Source of the DNA: Bacillus infantis
GTDB taxonomy: Bacteria; Bacillota; Bacilli; Bacillales; Cytobacillaceae
Assembly (NCBI RefSeq): GCF_020171945.1
Contig: NZ_JAIVAP010000020.1
Location: forward strand, 1-64,000
Length of the DNA: 64,000 nucleotides
Reading direction: 5' to 3'
Of the stretch, positions 46,337-55,598 are shown piece by piece; positions within the stretch are counted from its first letter, which is position 1; every line of letters begins with the position of its first letter. The position numbers and the translations under genes are program-made. The notes below the pieces were generated by a model that saw only the letters and a program-made list of their open reading frames with translations, was not told where the DNA came from and did not search any database.

Positions 46337-46783
46337 ATGCCCCAAAATGTGGATGATTACGTGAAGCAGGGGATGTATGGGCAGAAGCAGACAAAACCGG
46401 ATGAACGGAGAAAATTCCTCGGAACGATCAGGGAGCGGATTGTGGTTGCGCTCACCCAGCCCCAGGTCAGAAGAGAGGGGACGATCCGGGAGGCGGAAGC
46501 TGCGCTGAAGGAAAACCCATCGGCCCATCTATACTTAAACGGGAACATGAATTACTCTTATTTATCAAAGTATATAAAGCTCGCGTCACAGTATGGAGTC
46601 GAATATACCATTGTCACAAACAAAGAGCACAATTCGGAAATTGGGCTTGTCCTTGCTTATGATCATGCGATAGATAAGGAAGAGATTTATATCAGCAGTG
46701 ACAAGGCTGCAAAGAAAGCTCCTGAGAAAAAGGCAAAAAAGGGAGTGGCTGGTTTTTTGAAGAAACTTTTCAAAGGTAATTAA
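46337..46783 (+). CDS. yueI: YueI family protein (DUF1694)
   Basis: 148 aa, matching the YueI/DUF1694 family: QNVDDYVKQGMYGQKQTKPD at the start, RKFLGTIRERIVVALTQPQV, and a middle segment (GVEYTIVTNKEHNSEIGLVL). The C-terminus is lysine-rich. Soluble, function unknown. ATG with GGAGGAGG upstream; terminator follows. Confidence 0.88.
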   Translation: MPQNVDDYVKQGMYGQKQTKPDERRKFLGTIRERIVVALTQPQVRREGTIREAEAALKENPSAHLYLNGNMNYSYLSKYIKLASQYGVEYTIVTNKEHNSEIGLVLAYDHAIDKEEIYISSDKAAKKAPEKKAKKGVAGFLKKLFKGN

Positions 46784-46785
46784 AG

Positions 46786-46816
46786 AATGCTGAGGCCGAT
46801 GGTCTCAGCATTTTAT
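46786..46816 (+). terminator. Terminator after yueI
   Basis: AATGCTGAG / CTCAGCATT stem around a GC-rich loop, with a short T-run. Confidence 0.75.
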
Positions 46817-46856
46817 GTTAAAATTAAGAAGTATTTCCAAAACTCTATTTCTTCAG

Positions 46857-47315
46857 TCAATTGACATCCCCCATATAAACAGGCAGCCCTGTTTCACCAT
46901 CTGCATGCCTGATGATCAGCTCCCTGATGGGGGCAGGAAATAAAGGACAGTCTGCCAATTCTTTTAGGGGAAGCCATTCAATCCCAACCTGATTTTTATC
47001 AGGGATGCTTCCAGATTTCGGAGAGACTTCAGCCTGAATGCTGCAGGCAAAAAAGAATTCTACTTGGTGCAGTCCTGCGTGACCTTCATAGCCATGGCTG
47101 CTGCCGATATAATCACGTACAAACAGCAGGCTGCCAATTTCGACAGGTATGCCGACTTCTTCCAGGCATTCGCGCTGCAGATTGGCATGCAGATTTTCGC
47201 CGTTTTCCTGTCCGCCGCCGGGAAGGACATAGAAGTCCTCCCCGCTGTCATGCATTTTGATGGCAAGCAGGCAGCCATCCTTGATAATAATTGCTTTTGA
47301 AGCTGTTCTGATCAT
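46857..47315 (-). CDS. Nudix hydrolase
   Basis: 152 aa with a complete Nudix box starting GGGQENGENLHANLQRECLE and ending EVGI, whose Glu residues bind Mg. N-terminal strand AIIIKDGCLLAIKMHD is typical. Substrate (a nucleoside diphosphate linked to X) cannot be predicted. Start ATG preceded by AAGGAGG. It is convergent with yueI and not part of a visible operon. Confidence 0.85.
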   Translation of the reverse strand: MIRTASKAIIIKDGCLLAIKMHDSGEDFYVLPGGGQENGENLHANLQRECLEEVGIPVEIGSLLFVRDYIGSSHGYEGHAGLHQVEFFFACSIQAEVSPKSGSIPDKNQVGIEWLPLKELADCPLFPAPIRELIIRHADGETGLPVYMGDVN

Positions 47316-47350
47316 TTTTATAACCTCCTTGGTATAGCATTCATATGGGG

Positions 47351-47485
47351 TCTGTTTATTTCCGTTCCAGGCACTTCGCTTTCCGCGGGGCGACGCTGAG
47401 CCTCCTCACGCTGCGCTCTGCGGGGTCTCAGCATTGCCGCTACTTTCCCGCAGGAGTCTACGTGCCTTCCACTCCAATAAACAGA
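47351..47485. repeat. 135-bp structured intergenic repeat with terminal inverted repeats
   Basis: It is bounded by a perfect 10-bp inverted repeat, TCTGTTTATT and AATAAACAGA, with an inner GGCAC/GTGCC pair and GC-rich blocks (TTTCCGCGGGGCGACGCTGA, CTCTGCGGGGTCTCAGCATT, TTTCCCGCAGGAGTCTACGT). I recall very similar sequences scattered in other Bacillaceae genomes. No ORF; it may be a small non-autonomous mobile element or a structured RNA. The rest of the 47316-47624 gap is unremarkable. Confidence 0.75.
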
Positions 47486-47624
47486 GGCTCCTGAACTTTT
47501 ACTGACTCAACAAAAAATGGAATCTGAATGTCTCCATACCATGAAATTGACTCAAGAATGCATTTCCTTTTGACGAACCAAACCATTTTCCCCTATTTAT
47601 TTTACTAAGCGAGGTGCCGCAAGG

Positions 47625-48452
47625 ATGAATATTGCCGATTTGCGTCCTAAAAAAAGGTCAGAATTAAGAATCAGAGCCGGCACATGGTTTTATATATGGA
47701 AAAGGTATGGCCGCTGGCTGGCAGACGCCCGTACATACAGCAGAAAAAAAGAAGCAGCTGCTCTGCCATTTCCGGTATTCAGTCACCAGACCCCGCTTCT
47801 CCGAAAGCTGAAGAATGTGGACATGGTCTATCAATATAATAAAATCAAAAATCTGGAGATTGCTATAAAGCAGCTGGACGGCACCGTCATTTACCCTGGA
47901 GAAACATTCAGCTACTGGAAGCTTATCGGCAGGCCGACCGCAAGGAAAGGGTATCAGCCCGGCATGATCCTTCATTATGGCAGCTTTAAGATGGGAACGG
48001 GGGGAGGTCTCTGCCAGCTATCCAATTTAATTTATTGGATGGCTCTGCATACGCCGCTGACCGTGACGGAAAGGCACCGCCACAGCTTTGATGTGTTCCC
48101 TGATTCAAAGCGCACCCAGCCGTTTGGGAGCGGGGCGACCTGTGCCTATAATTATCTCGATCTGCAAATAACCAATCATACTGAAGAGCCTTATCAGCTG
48201 ATCCTTTATCTGACAGATGCCAATTTATGCGGCGAGTGGCGGACAGTTTCAGAGCCTTTATACACGTATGAGGTGTATGAAAGGAGCCATGCCATCACGC
48301 CTGCATACTGGGGCGGTTATGTCCGCCATAATGAAATATTCCGCCGGTCCTATAACCGGCAGGGAAAGCTGTATGAAGACGAATATATAACAGAAAACCA
48401 TGCCATCATGATGTATGAGCCATTGCTGGAAGGAAAGTCCCGCTCTATTTGA
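47625..48452 (+). CDS. VanW family protein
   Basis: 275 aa of the VanW family, named for the vancomycin-resistance accessory gene but of unknown activity. Core features: NLEIAIKQLDGTVIYPGETF, GRPTARKGYQPGM, MGTGGGLCQLSNLIYW, and RHRHSFDVFPDSKRTQPFG. No signal peptide or membrane segment is obvious. ATG start; AGCGAGGTG upstream. The 3' end overlaps a convergent terminator. Confidence 0.88.
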   Translation: MNIADLRPKKRSELRIRAGTWFYIWKRYGRWLADARTYSRKKEAAALPFPVFSHQTPLLRKLKNVDMVYQYNKIKNLEIAIKQLDGTVIYPGETFSYWKLIGRPTARKGYQPGMILHYGSFKMGTGGGLCQLSNLIYWMALHTPLTVTERHRHSFDVFPDSKRTQPFGSGATCAYNYLDLQITNHTEEPYQLILYLTDANLCGEWRTVSEPLYTYEVYERSHAITPAYWGGYVRHNEIFRRSYNRQGKLYEDEYITENHAIMMYEPLLEGKSRSI

Positions 48453-48468
48453 CAGAGCGGGACTTTTC
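48434..48468. terminator. Convergent terminator at the end of vanW-like gene
   Basis: AAAGTCCCGCTCT / AGAGCGGGACTTT 13-bp perfect stem, T-rich tail. It overlaps the last codons of the VanW gene and also serves the convergent cupin gene. Confidence 0.88.
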
Positions 48469-48469
48469 T

Positions 48470-48820
48470 TTAAAGAGGCTGAAGCTGGGAAGAAGGTTCA
48501 AGTCCAGGGCCTTCAATAATAATGGCGGTCATGCCAAGAGCAGAGCCGGATTCATGTTCTTCCCCATCTTCCCAGAATACAGCCGTTCCTAGATCTACTG
48601 CTATTCGTTCACCATCCGCACTTCTAACCCAGCCCTCACCGGAGACAATCAGGAAAAGCTGCGGACAGACAGCAGGATGCATGCCAAGGACGCTGTCCTC
48701 CTTCAGGTGCATGCAGCCGATCGTGACTGGAATTTCTCTTGATAAGAGGGTGTAATAGCTGTTCAGACTGCCAAACTTTGGGACCTCTTTTCCAGCAGAA
48801 TCAAATCGAAATAGCTTCAT
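48470..48820 (-). CDS. Cupin domain protein
   Basis: 116 aa single cupin fold: GMHPAVCPQLFLIVSGEGWV (motif 1 region) and LGTAVFWEDGEEHES (motif 2, with the second His/Glu ligands). Usual small cupin metal site; ligand unknown. ATG preceded by AAAGGAGAG. It runs convergently to the VanW gene. Confidence 0.85.
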   Translation of the reverse strand: MKLFRFDSAGKEVPKFGSLNSYYTLLSREIPVTIGCMHLKEDSVLGMHPAVCPQLFLIVSGEGWVRSADGERIAVDLGTAVFWEDGEEHESGSALGMTAIIIEGPGLEPSSQLQPL

Positions 48821-48919
48821 CTTAAACTCTCCTTTAATGAATTAAGCTTTCATTATAACTGAAAAGATAGAAAAGAAGTAAATATTAGAAATAATCCGGA
48901 AATTTTAGGGTTAAGACAG

Positions 48920-48925
48920 TATAAT
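48920..48925 (+). promoter_or_regulatory. -10 element upstream of the leader peptide
   Basis: A perfect TATAAT 45 bases before the leader ATG; no good -35 is visible at 16-18 bases. Confidence 0.4.
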
Positions 48926-48970
48926 AACTTTATCAGGCAGAGTATTCTGCCATACAAGGAGGAATTCATT

Positions 48971-48997
48971 ATGACAATCGAGGTGCTTGTTTCCTAG
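48971..48997 (+). CDS. Candidate 8-residue leader peptide MTIEVLVS
   Basis: ATG-ACA-ATC-GAG-GTG-CTT-GTT-TCC-TAG, with a perfect AAGGAGG 8 bases upstream. It is followed at once by two hairpins and then by the MFS transporter start 82 bases after the stop. Short leaders of this type control antibiotic efflux genes by ribosome stalling. No enzyme or membrane function is implied. Confidence 0.5.
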   Translation: MTIEVLVS

Positions 48998-49061
48998 TCT
49001 GGGACGGGGAGCTTGTCACGAGATCTCCGTTTCGGACTTTCTTAGTTTTCATTAAGAAGGA
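48998..49061 (+). promoter_or_regulatory. Two hairpins between leader peptide and MFS transporter
   Basis: Hairpin 1: GTCTGGGACGG..AG (from 48997) pairs with CTCCGTTTCGGAC (to 49037) in a ~13-bp stem with G-U pairs. Hairpin 2: CTTTCTTA (49037-49044) pairs with TAAGAAGG (49053-49060). The second is close to the GGAGG (49067-49071) that serves the transporter. The arrangement resembles translational attenuation; this is inference. Confidence 0.5.
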
Positions 49062-49078
49062 GAAGCGGAGGAAGGGCA

Positions 49079-50317
49079 ATGGAGGCAAAAAAAGTATATT
49101 TTAGGCTCACGGGAATTCGGGCATTTTTATTTCAGATCATTTTTACCGTAAATGCGATTTATTTTATTGTGGAGGCTGGGCTTAATCCGCTGCAGCTCGT
49201 TCTGATCGGGACGATTATGGAATTATCCATTGTGCTGTTTGAGGTGCCGACAGGAGTCATAGCCGATCATGTCAGCAGGAAGAAATCCGTCATCATAGGG
49301 ACGATCCTGCTCGGACTGGCTCATCTTCTGGAGGGATCGGTGCCTGCATTCTGGGGAATCGCAACAGCTTATGCTGTGTGGGGCCTTGGCTATACGTTTC
49401 TCAGCGGTGCCGAAGAAGCTTGGATTGCCGACGAAGTGGAAGGAAAGGGTCTGGATAAGCTTTTTCTAAAAGGATCGCAGATTGCGTCTATCGGCAAAAT
49501 TGCCGGTATCATGGCAAGTATGGTTATATCGATGCTCTTTTCTGTTCAGGCAGCGATTCAGATTGCGGGCGGTTCTTTCATTATATTGGCTGTCTGGCTT
49601 TGGTTCCGGATGCCTGAACACCGGTTTGAAAAGCTGGAGCGGGAAGAGACGTCCCAGCTCCGCCAGCTTGCCGGCGCCGTCCAAAAAGGATACAGGACAG
49701 TAAAGGGCAATCCGGTTCTTGCCGGCATGGCAGGCATTGCCCTTATGTGGGGGCTCGCAAGCGAAGGTTTCGACCGGCTGTGGGCTGCCCATTTCCTGGA
49801 GGATATCCAGCTTGCCGAGAGCTCTGCAGTTCTCTGGTTCGGATTGATCAATGGGATTGCATTGCTTCTGAATATTGGGTTGGTCGAGTGGATCAGCAGG
49901 AGGCTGAATGGGGATGGGGAGCCGACATATGTCCGCCTGCTGCTCTTCGTAAACGTGGCGCTAGCGGCCAGCACACTGATTTTTGCGCTTAGCGGGGAGC
50001 TTTGGCTTGCCCTTGCGTCTTATTGGACCAGTTTTACACTGAGAGGCCTTAACAGCCCGCTTTACAGCATCTGGCTTAATCAAAAGCTGGAGTCAAAGGG
50101 AAGGGCCACCATGCTTTCCCTGTTCGGACAGATTGATGCAATCGGGCAGATTGCAGGAGGGCCGCTTGTCGGCTGGATCGCGTTCTCTTTTTCGATCTCG
50201 GCTGGATTGTTTGCTACAGGGCTTTTTACAGTGCCGGTCCTGATTTTTCTATGGATTGCCGGCCGTTATGCAAACAGCAGAGTGTCCGAGTCTTCTGGAC
50301 AGGAAGATACAGGTTGA
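49079..50317 (+). CDS. Major facilitator superfamily transporter
   Basis: 412 aa, ~12 predicted membrane segments. The cytoplasmic loop between TM2 and TM3 has the MFS motif region VIADHVSRKKSVIIG; the TM4-5 region has LGYTFLSGAEEAWIADEV. The family includes drug efflux proteins, but no substrate can be read from the sequence. ATG start with GGAGG 8 bases upstream. The leader and hairpins upstream suggest inducible expression, as for ribosome-targeting drug exporters. Confidence 0.87.
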   Translation: MEAKKVYFRLTGIRAFLFQIIFTVNAIYFIVEAGLNPLQLVLIGTIMELSIVLFEVPTGVIADHVSRKKSVIIGTILLGLAHLLEGSVPAFWGIATAYAVWGLGYTFLSGAEEAWIADEVEGKGLDKLFLKGSQIASIGKIAGIMASMVISMLFSVQAAIQIAGGSFIILAVWLWFRMPEHRFEKLEREETSQLRQLAGAVQKGYRTVKGNPVLAGMAGIALMWGLASEGFDRLWAAHFLEDIQLAESSAVLWFGLINGIALLLNIGLVEWISRRLNGDGEPTYVRLLLFVNVALAASTLIFALSGELWLALASYWTSFTLRGLNSPLYSIWLNQKLESKGRATMLSLFGQIDAIGQIAGGPLVGWIAFSFSISAGLFATGLFTVPVLIFLWIAGRYANSRVSESSGQEDTG

Positions 50318-50350
50318 AGCCGGACAGATTCAATATATAGAAAAACGGGA

Positions 50351-50384
50351 AAGGCGTCTGGGATATCCAGGCGCCTTAGCTTTT
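50351..50384 (+). terminator. Terminator after MFS gene
   Basis: AAGGCGTCTGG / CCAGGCGCCTT (one G-T) stem with 5-base loop, then CTTTT. Confidence 0.85.
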
Positions 50385-50439
50385 CACTCCTGCAGTCATT
50401 ATAATAAGAGAAAACACGTATTTCCTTTGCTTCCGGCAA

Positions 50440-50469
50440 TTGCTTTAAAGCGCTGGAGTCTGATATGAT
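50440..50469 (+). promoter_or_regulatory. Candidate promoter for gatCAB
   Basis: TTGCTT (50440-50445) and TATGAT (50464-50469), 18-base spacer, about 45 bases before gatC. Confidence 0.6.
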
Positions 50470-50514
50470 TCTATCTATACTTATAGCATTCTAAAATATT
50501 TGGAGGTGACAGAG

Positions 50515-50805
50515 ATGTCTAGAATATCAGAAGATCAGGTCAGGCATGTAGCCCACCTGGCACGTCTGGAAGTGACGGATGAGGAAGCGGTGCGGATGCA
50601 AAAAGAGCTGGAAAAAATGCTTTCTTTTGCGGAGCAGCTTAATGAACTGGATACAGAGAACGTTGAGCCGACTTCCCATGTACTGGATATCAAGAATGTA
50701 TTCCGGGAAGATATCGCGAAAAAAGGGCTGCCGCAGGAGGACGTGCTGAAAAACGCGCCGGACCACCAGGATGGACAGATCAAGGTGCCATCCATACTGG
50801 AATAG
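50515..50805 (+). CDS. gatC: Asp/Glu-tRNA amidotransferase subunit C
   Basis: 96 aa. GatC links GatA and GatB in the enzyme that converts Glu-tRNA(Gln) (and Asp-tRNA(Asn)) to the correct aminoacyl-tRNA. It begins [20 protein letters not shown] and ends [20 protein letters not shown] then KVPSILE, typical of the family. ATG 50515 has GGAGGTGA upstream. gatC, gatA, gatB are closely packed. Confidence 0.95.
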   Translation: MSRISEDQVRHVAHLARLEVTDEEAVRMQKELEKMLSFAEQLNELDTENVEPTSHVLDIKNVFREDIAKKGLPQEDVLKNAPDHQDGQIKVPSILE

Positions 50806-50816
50806 GGGGAAAGCAA

Positions 50817-52274
50817 ATGAGTTTGTTTGATCATAAGGTTTCAGAGCTTCATGAACTTTTACATAAAAAAGAAATTTCCGTATCTGATCTGGTTGAGCAG
50901 TCTTTTAAACGGATTGGTGAAGTGGACAGCCAGGTGGGGGCATTCCTGACCTTAAATGAGGCAGAAGCACGGAAGCAGGCAAAGTACTTAGACGAAAAGC
51001 TGGGCACAGAAGAGTCGAAGGGCCTCCTTTTTGGCATGCCGATCGGGATTAAAGATAATATTGTCACAAAGGGCCTGAGAACTACCAGTGCAAGCAGGAT
51101 TCTGGAAAATTTCGACCCGATCTATAATGCAACGGTAATGGATCATCTACATAATGCCGGGACCATCACAATAGGAAAACTGAATATGGATGAATTCGCG
51201 ATGGGGTCCTCAAATGAGAATTCAGGATTCGGAAATGTCCGCAATCCATGGAATCTTGAGAAGGTGCCAGGCGGCTCTTCAGGCGGTTCAGCTGCAGCGG
51301 TCGCAGCAGGAGAAGTGCCTTTTGCCCTTGGGTCAGATACAGGGGGTTCCATCAGACAGCCTGCTTCTTACTGCGGTGTGGTTGGGTTAAAGCCTACCTA
51401 TGGGCGTGTTTCCCGGTTCGGGCTTGTTGCGTTTGCTTCGTCACTTGATCAAATCGGCCCGGTTACAAGGAATGTTGAAGATAATGCCTATCTGCTTCAG
51501 GCGATTTCGGGGCTGGATCCGAATGACTCTACCTCAGCAGATGTTCCTGTCGATCATTACGCCCGCGCCTTGACTGGAGATGTAAAGGGTCTCAGGATCG
51601 CTGTGCCAAAAGAGTACCTTGCTGAAGGCGTGGATGAAAAAGTCCGCCAATCTGTCCTCGATGCGCTTAAGGTGCTGGAGAATCTTGGAGCTGTATGGGA
51701 GGAGGTATCCCTTCCGCATTCCAAGTATGCTTTGGCTGCCTATTATCTGCTTTCGTCCTCAGAAGCGTCTGCCAACCTTGCCCGCTTTGACGGCGTCAGG
51801 TACGGCTACCGTGCCCCGGATGCTGAAACACTGATGGAGCTTTATAAAAAGTCGCGCGCCCAGGGCTTCGGCGATGAGGTGAAAAGAAGGATTATGCTCG
51901 GAACCTTCGCCTTAAGCTCAGGCTATTATGATGCTTATTATAAAAAGGCGCAAAAGGTCCGTACTTTGATTAAAAAGGACTTTGAAGAGGTATTTCAATC
52001 TTATGATGTCATCATTGGACCTACAGCACCGACCCCGGCATTCAATATCGGGGAGAATATAGATGATCCGCTTACTATGTATGCCAATGATATACTAACA
52101 ATCCCTGTTAACCTGGCCGGTACGCCTGCCATTTCGGTGCCGTGCGGATATTCGGATGGTATGCCGCTTGGACTGCAGATCATCGGCAAATATTTTGACG
52201 AGAGCACAATCTACAGAACAGCCCATGCCTTTGAGCAGGCCACTGACTTCCATAAGCAAAAACCGGGACTGTAA
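50817..52274 (+). CDS. gatA: Asp/Glu-tRNA amidotransferase subunit A
   Basis: 485-aa amidase-signature subunit that frees ammonia from glutamine. The Ser-cisSer-Lys triad is visible: Lys79 (PIGIKDN), Ser154 ([15 protein letters not shown]) and Ser178 ([12 protein letters not shown]). ATG start 11 bases after gatC, with GGGGGAAAG upstream. Fits B. subtilis GatA in length. Confidence 0.97.
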   Translation: MSLFDHKVSELHELLHKKEISVSDLVEQSFKRIGEVDSQVGAFLTLNEAEARKQAKYLDEKLGTEESKGLLFGMPIGIKDNIVTKGLRTTSASRILENFDPIYNATVMDHLHNAGTITIGKLNMDEFAMGSSNENSGFGNVRNPWNLEKVPGGSSGGSAAAVAAGEVPFALGSDTGGSIRQPASYCGVVGLKPTYGRVSRFGLVAFASSLDQIGPVTRNVEDNAYLLQAISGLDPNDSTSADVPVDHYARALTGDVKGLRIAVPKEYLAEGVDEKVRQSVLDALKVLENLGAVWEEVSLPHSKYALAAYYLLSSSEASANLARFDGVRYGYRAPDAETLMELYKKSRAQGFGDEVKRRIMLGTFALSSGYYDAYYKKAQKVRTLIKKDFEEVFQSYDVIIGPTAPTPAFNIGENIDDPLTMYANDILTIPVNLAGTPAISVPCGYSDGMPLGLQIIGKYFDESTIYRTAHAFEQATDFHKQKPGL

Positions 52275-52287
52275 GGGGGGAACAGAC

Positions 52288-53715
52288 ATGAACTATGAAA
52301 CGGTTATCGGACTTGAGGTCCATGTTGAATTAAAAACAGATTCGAAAATTTTTTCCGCGAGCCCGAACCATTTCGGAGCGGAACCGAATACAAACACAAG
52401 CGTTGTGGAACTCGGCTATCCTGGCGTGCTGCCGGTGCTCAACCGCAAAGTGGTCGATTATGGAATGAAGGCCAGTATGGCGCTGAATTGCCAGATTGCC
52501 GATGTAACGAAATTTGACCGCAAAAACTATTTTTATCCGGATAACCCGAAAGCCTATCAAATCTCGCAATTTGATAAGCCAATCGGTGAACATGGCTGGA
52601 TTGAAATCGAAGTGGACGGATATAAGAAGAAAATTGGCATCACCCGGATCCATTTGGAGGAGGATGCCGGCAAGCTGAACCATGAAAAGGGCTATTCCCT
52701 CTGCGATTACAACCGCCAGGGAACCCCGCTGATCGAAATTGTTTCAGAGCCGGATATCAGGACAGCTAATGAAGCTTATGCATATCTCGAGAAACTAAAA
52801 AGTATTATCCAATATACAGGTGTATCTGATTGTAAGATGGAAGAGGGGTCGCTCAGATGTGATGCGAATATCTCCATCAGGCCTGTTGGCCAGGAGGAAT
52901 TCGGCACCAAGACTGAACTGAAGAACCTGAACTCTTTTAACTTTGTCAGAAAAGGCATTGAATACGAAGCAAAGCGCCAGGAGGAGGTGCTTCTTGCCGG
53001 TGGGGAGATCCAGCAGGAAACCCGCCGCTATGATGAGTCTACTAATACGACCCTCCTCATGCGTGTAAAAGAGGGCTCTGATGATTACCGCTATTTCCCT
53101 GAGCCTGATCTGACTGATATTTTCATTGACCAGGAGTGGAAAGACCGGATCCGTGCCGAGATTCCAGAGCTGCCGGACGCTAGGCAGAAGCGGTATGTAG
53201 AAGAGCTTGGCCTTCCTGCTTATGATGCTGCAGTTCTGACGGTAACAAAGGAGACAGCAGACTTCTTCGAGGCAGCGGTGGAAGCGGGTGCGGACGCCAA
53301 GCAGGCCTCAAACTGGCTGATGGGTGAAGTATCTGCTTACTTGAATGCTGAGCAGAAAGAGCTGGCTGATGTAAAGCTGACACCGGAAAACCTGGCCGGA
53401 ATGATCAAGCTGATTGAAAACGGGACAATCTCCAGCAAGATTGCGAAAAAGGTCTTCAAGGAGCTCATCGAAAATGGCGGCACTGCGGAAGCCATCGTTA
53501 AGGAAAAAGGCCTCGTCCAGATTTCTGACGAAGGGGCGCTCCTCCAATATGTGACGGATGCGCTTGATGCGAATCCGCAATCAATTGAAGACTTTAAGGC
53601 AGGCAAACAAAAAGCAACCGGGTTCCTGGTCGGGCAGATTATGAAGGCCTCCAAGGGACAGGCGAATCCACAGATGATCAACAAGCTGCTGATGCAGGAA
53701 ATAACAAAGCGATAG
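52288..53715 (+). CDS. gatB: Asp/Glu-tRNA amidotransferase subunit B
   Basis: 475-aa subunit that binds and phosphorylates the mischarged tRNA. Starts [16 protein letters not shown]; hallmark stretches [34 protein letters not shown], and the C-terminal YqeY-like domain ([20 protein letters not shown]). ATG 52288 with AAGGGGGG upstream; longer in-frame starts overlap gatA and lack a site. Confidence 0.97.
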   Translation: MNYETVIGLEVHVELKTDSKIFSASPNHFGAEPNTNTSVVELGYPGVLPVLNRKVVDYGMKASMALNCQIADVTKFDRKNYFYPDNPKAYQISQFDKPIGEHGWIEIEVDGYKKKIGITRIHLEEDAGKLNHEKGYSLCDYNRQGTPLIEIVSEPDIRTANEAYAYLEKLKSIIQYTGVSDCKMEEGSLRCDANISIRPVGQEEFGTKTELKNLNSFNFVRKGIEYEAKRQEEVLLAGGEIQQETRRYDESTNTTLLMRVKEGSDDYRYFPEPDLTDIFIDQEWKDRIRAEIPELPDARQKRYVEELGLPAYDAAVLTVTKETADFFEAAVEAGADAKQASNWLMGEVSAYLNAEQKELADVKLTPENLAGMIKLIENGTISSKIAKKVFKELIENGGTAEAIVKEKGLVQISDEGALLQYVTDALDANPQSIEDFKAGKQKATGFLVGQIMKASKGQANPQMINKLLMQEITKR

Positions 53716-53720
53716 AAAAT

Positions 53721-53757
53721 AAGCCGCTGGGGAAATCCAGCGGCTTCTGTTTATTAT
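53721..53757 (+). terminator. Terminator after gatB
   Basis: AAGCCGCTGG / CCAGCGGCTT stem with GGAAAT loop, T-rich tail. Confidence 0.85.
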
Positions 53758-53920
53758 GGGGAAATTTGCTGGTCTGGTTTAGACAAACTTCCTCTTTATT
53801 TCCCAGGAAAGGATGAAATACGGCAAAGTCCTGCAAAAAAAGGAATGTACTATAGCCATCGAGAATAAATAATAGATGGGACAGCCCATAATCGATATTG
53901 ACAGAAAAGGAAGTGCTTGT

Positions 53921-54472
53921 ATGGAATTGAAGGACTGGTTTGCGAAGGGACTGACATTCTCTGAATATGTGGAAGGTATGAGTGTTAATAAGCAGGAGAT
54001 GAAAAGCATAGACAGCAAGTTTTCTCTCACAGAAGAGGAAAAGGCCAAGCTGGTGTCTGTGAAGGATAAAGGGTTGAAAGTGATTGTCCTTACAGAGGAC
54101 TGGTGCGGGGATGCGATGCTTAATATTCCGATCCTTATGCATATAGCAAGAGAGACAGATATGGAGACAAGGTTCATTCTGCGGGATGAAAACCTTGAGC
54201 TGATGGATCAGTATTTAACCAACGGAACGGCCCGTTCGATCCCTATTTTTATCTTCATCGATGGAGACGGACAGGAAAAGGCTGTATGGGGACCGCGGGC
54301 AGAAACAGTGCAGCGCTTTGTCGACAAGGAACGGGCTCAGCTTCCGCCAGCAGACAGTGAAGATTTCAAAGAAAAACAGGGCATCATGTTCAAAAAGATG
54401 AAAGCGGCATACCAGGAAGATGAACAGGTCTGGCATGATGTGGCAGCAAGCATTATAGCTAAACTTCAATGA
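53921..54472 (+). CDS. Thioredoxin-family protein
   Basis: 183 aa with a thioredoxin-like fold; the active-site region reads LTEDWCGDAMLNIP (one Cys rather than CxxC), followed by the cis-Pro loop RSIPIFIFIDGDG. The single-Cys WCGDA site points to the Thioredoxin_9-like subfamily rather than a classical disulfide reductase. ATG 53921 has AAGGAAG upstream; an in-frame ATG at 53876 is not supported. Precedes the NMO gene by 13 bases and is probably cotranscribed. Confidence 0.85.
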   Translation: MELKDWFAKGLTFSEYVEGMSVNKQEMKSIDSKFSLTEEEKAKLVSVKDKGLKVIVLTEDWCGDAMLNIPILMHIARETDMETRFILRDENLELMDQYLTNGTARSIPIFIFIDGDGQEKAVWGPRAETVQRFVDKERAQLPPADSEDFKEKQGIMFKKMKAAYQEDEQVWHDVAASIIAKLQ

Positions 54473-54485
54473 AGCAGGTGAGCTG

Positions 54486-55553
54486 ATGGAATGGAACAAA
54501 AGCAGGGCTGCAGCGAGGCTTGGCATCAGATATCCGATTCTCCAGGCCCCCATGGCGGGCGGGATTACGGTCCCGGAGCTGATTGCGGCTGTGTCGGGGA
54601 GCGGCGGCCTGGGAAATATGGGAGCAGGCTATATGTCTGCTGAAGACATGGATAGGGACATCAAAAAAGTAAAGGAAATGACTGCCGAGCCATTCGGAAT
54701 CAATCTGTTTCTCCCTGCCGAGCCTCTGGTTGATGAGAACAAGCTTCATAGGATGTTCCGGAAGCTGGAGGAGCTGCAAAAGGAGCCGGGAATCAGCACG
54801 GCTGCAGCTTACAAAGAAAAAGATCTCCGGAAGCTCTTTGGCGAACAGCTGGAAACGGTTCTGCGGCTAAGGGTTCCTATTGTCAGCTTTACATTCGGCA
54901 TTCCTGAGAGAGAAGCTGTTTCCGAGCTTCATAGGAATGGCACTGTGATCATCGGAACTGCTACAAATGTTCTGGAAGCAGAGGAACTGGAAGAGGCTGG
55001 TGCAGATCTTGTAGTGGCCCAGGGCAGTGAGGCAGGGGGCCACAGGGGGACATTTCATAGTGAGGAGAGGGGCTTGATTGGAACGATGGCCCTTATCCCG
55101 CAGGTTGCAGACCGGGTTAAAATCCCCGTCATAGCAGCCGGGGGCATCATGGATGCAAGGGGCATCGCAGCCGCCTTTATGCTGGGCGCCCAAGGGGTCC
55201 AGCTGGGAACTGCCTTCCTTCCCTGCAGTGAAAGCGGTGCCCATCCAGCTTACAAGGCAGCCGTGCTGGATGGCAAGGGAGAAGAAACAGTCCTTACAAA
55301 AGCTTTTTCCGGAAAACTGGCCAGGGGAATGGAGAATAGTTTCATCAGGGAAATGAAAGACATGGAGGACGGGCTTCTGCCTTTTCCTGTTCAAAATGAT
55401 CTGACAGGACCGATCCGCAGAAAAGCAGCAAAAGACGCCAATAAGGATTATATGTCATTATGGGCAGGTCAGGCGGTTTCTCTTTCGAAGGAATTGCCTG
55501 CAGCCAGGCTGATGGAAGATTTGATTGCAGGCACTGACAGTCTTCTTAAATGA
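54486..55553 (+). CDS. Nitronate monooxygenase-like flavoprotein
   Basis: 355 aa, TIM-barrel FMN protein of the 2-nitropropane dioxygenase/NMO family. Hallmarks: YPILQAPMAGGITVPELIAA, GLGNMGAGYMS, VVAQGSEAGGHRG with the conserved His, PVIAAGGIMDARGIAAAFML (FMN phosphate site), and AQGVQLGTAFLPCSES. Oxidises toxic nitronates such as propionate-3-nitronate in characterised members. Coupled to the thioredoxin-like gene; terminator follows. Confidence 0.88.
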   Translation: MEWNKSRAAARLGIRYPILQAPMAGGITVPELIAAVSGSGGLGNMGAGYMSAEDMDRDIKKVKEMTAEPFGINLFLPAEPLVDENKLHRMFRKLEELQKEPGISTAAAYKEKDLRKLFGEQLETVLRLRVPIVSFTFGIPEREAVSELHRNGTVIIGTATNVLEAEELEEAGADLVVAQGSEAGGHRGTFHSEERGLIGTMALIPQVADRVKIPVIAAGGIMDARGIAAAFMLGAQGVQLGTAFLPCSESGAHPAYKAAVLDGKGEETVLTKAFSGKLARGMENSFIREMKDMEDGLLPFPVQNDLTGPIRRKAAKDANKDYMSLWAGQAVSLSKELPAARLMEDLIAGTDSLLK

Positions 55554-55554
55554 T

Positions 55555-55598
55555 AAATAAAGCTTCCGCATTTCAGCGGAAGCTTTATTTATTTTTTT
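55555..55598 (+). terminator. Terminator after NMO gene
   Basis: AAATAAAGCTTCCGC / GCGGAAGCTTTATTT perfect 15-bp stem, 6-base loop, T7. Also serves the convergent gene at 55597. Confidence 0.92.

Noticed and set aside
47351-47485. T-box or other known riboswitch upstream of the VanW gene
   Set aside because: No T-box sequence or specifier loop; the element has its own terminal inverted repeats and resembles a dispersed repeat.
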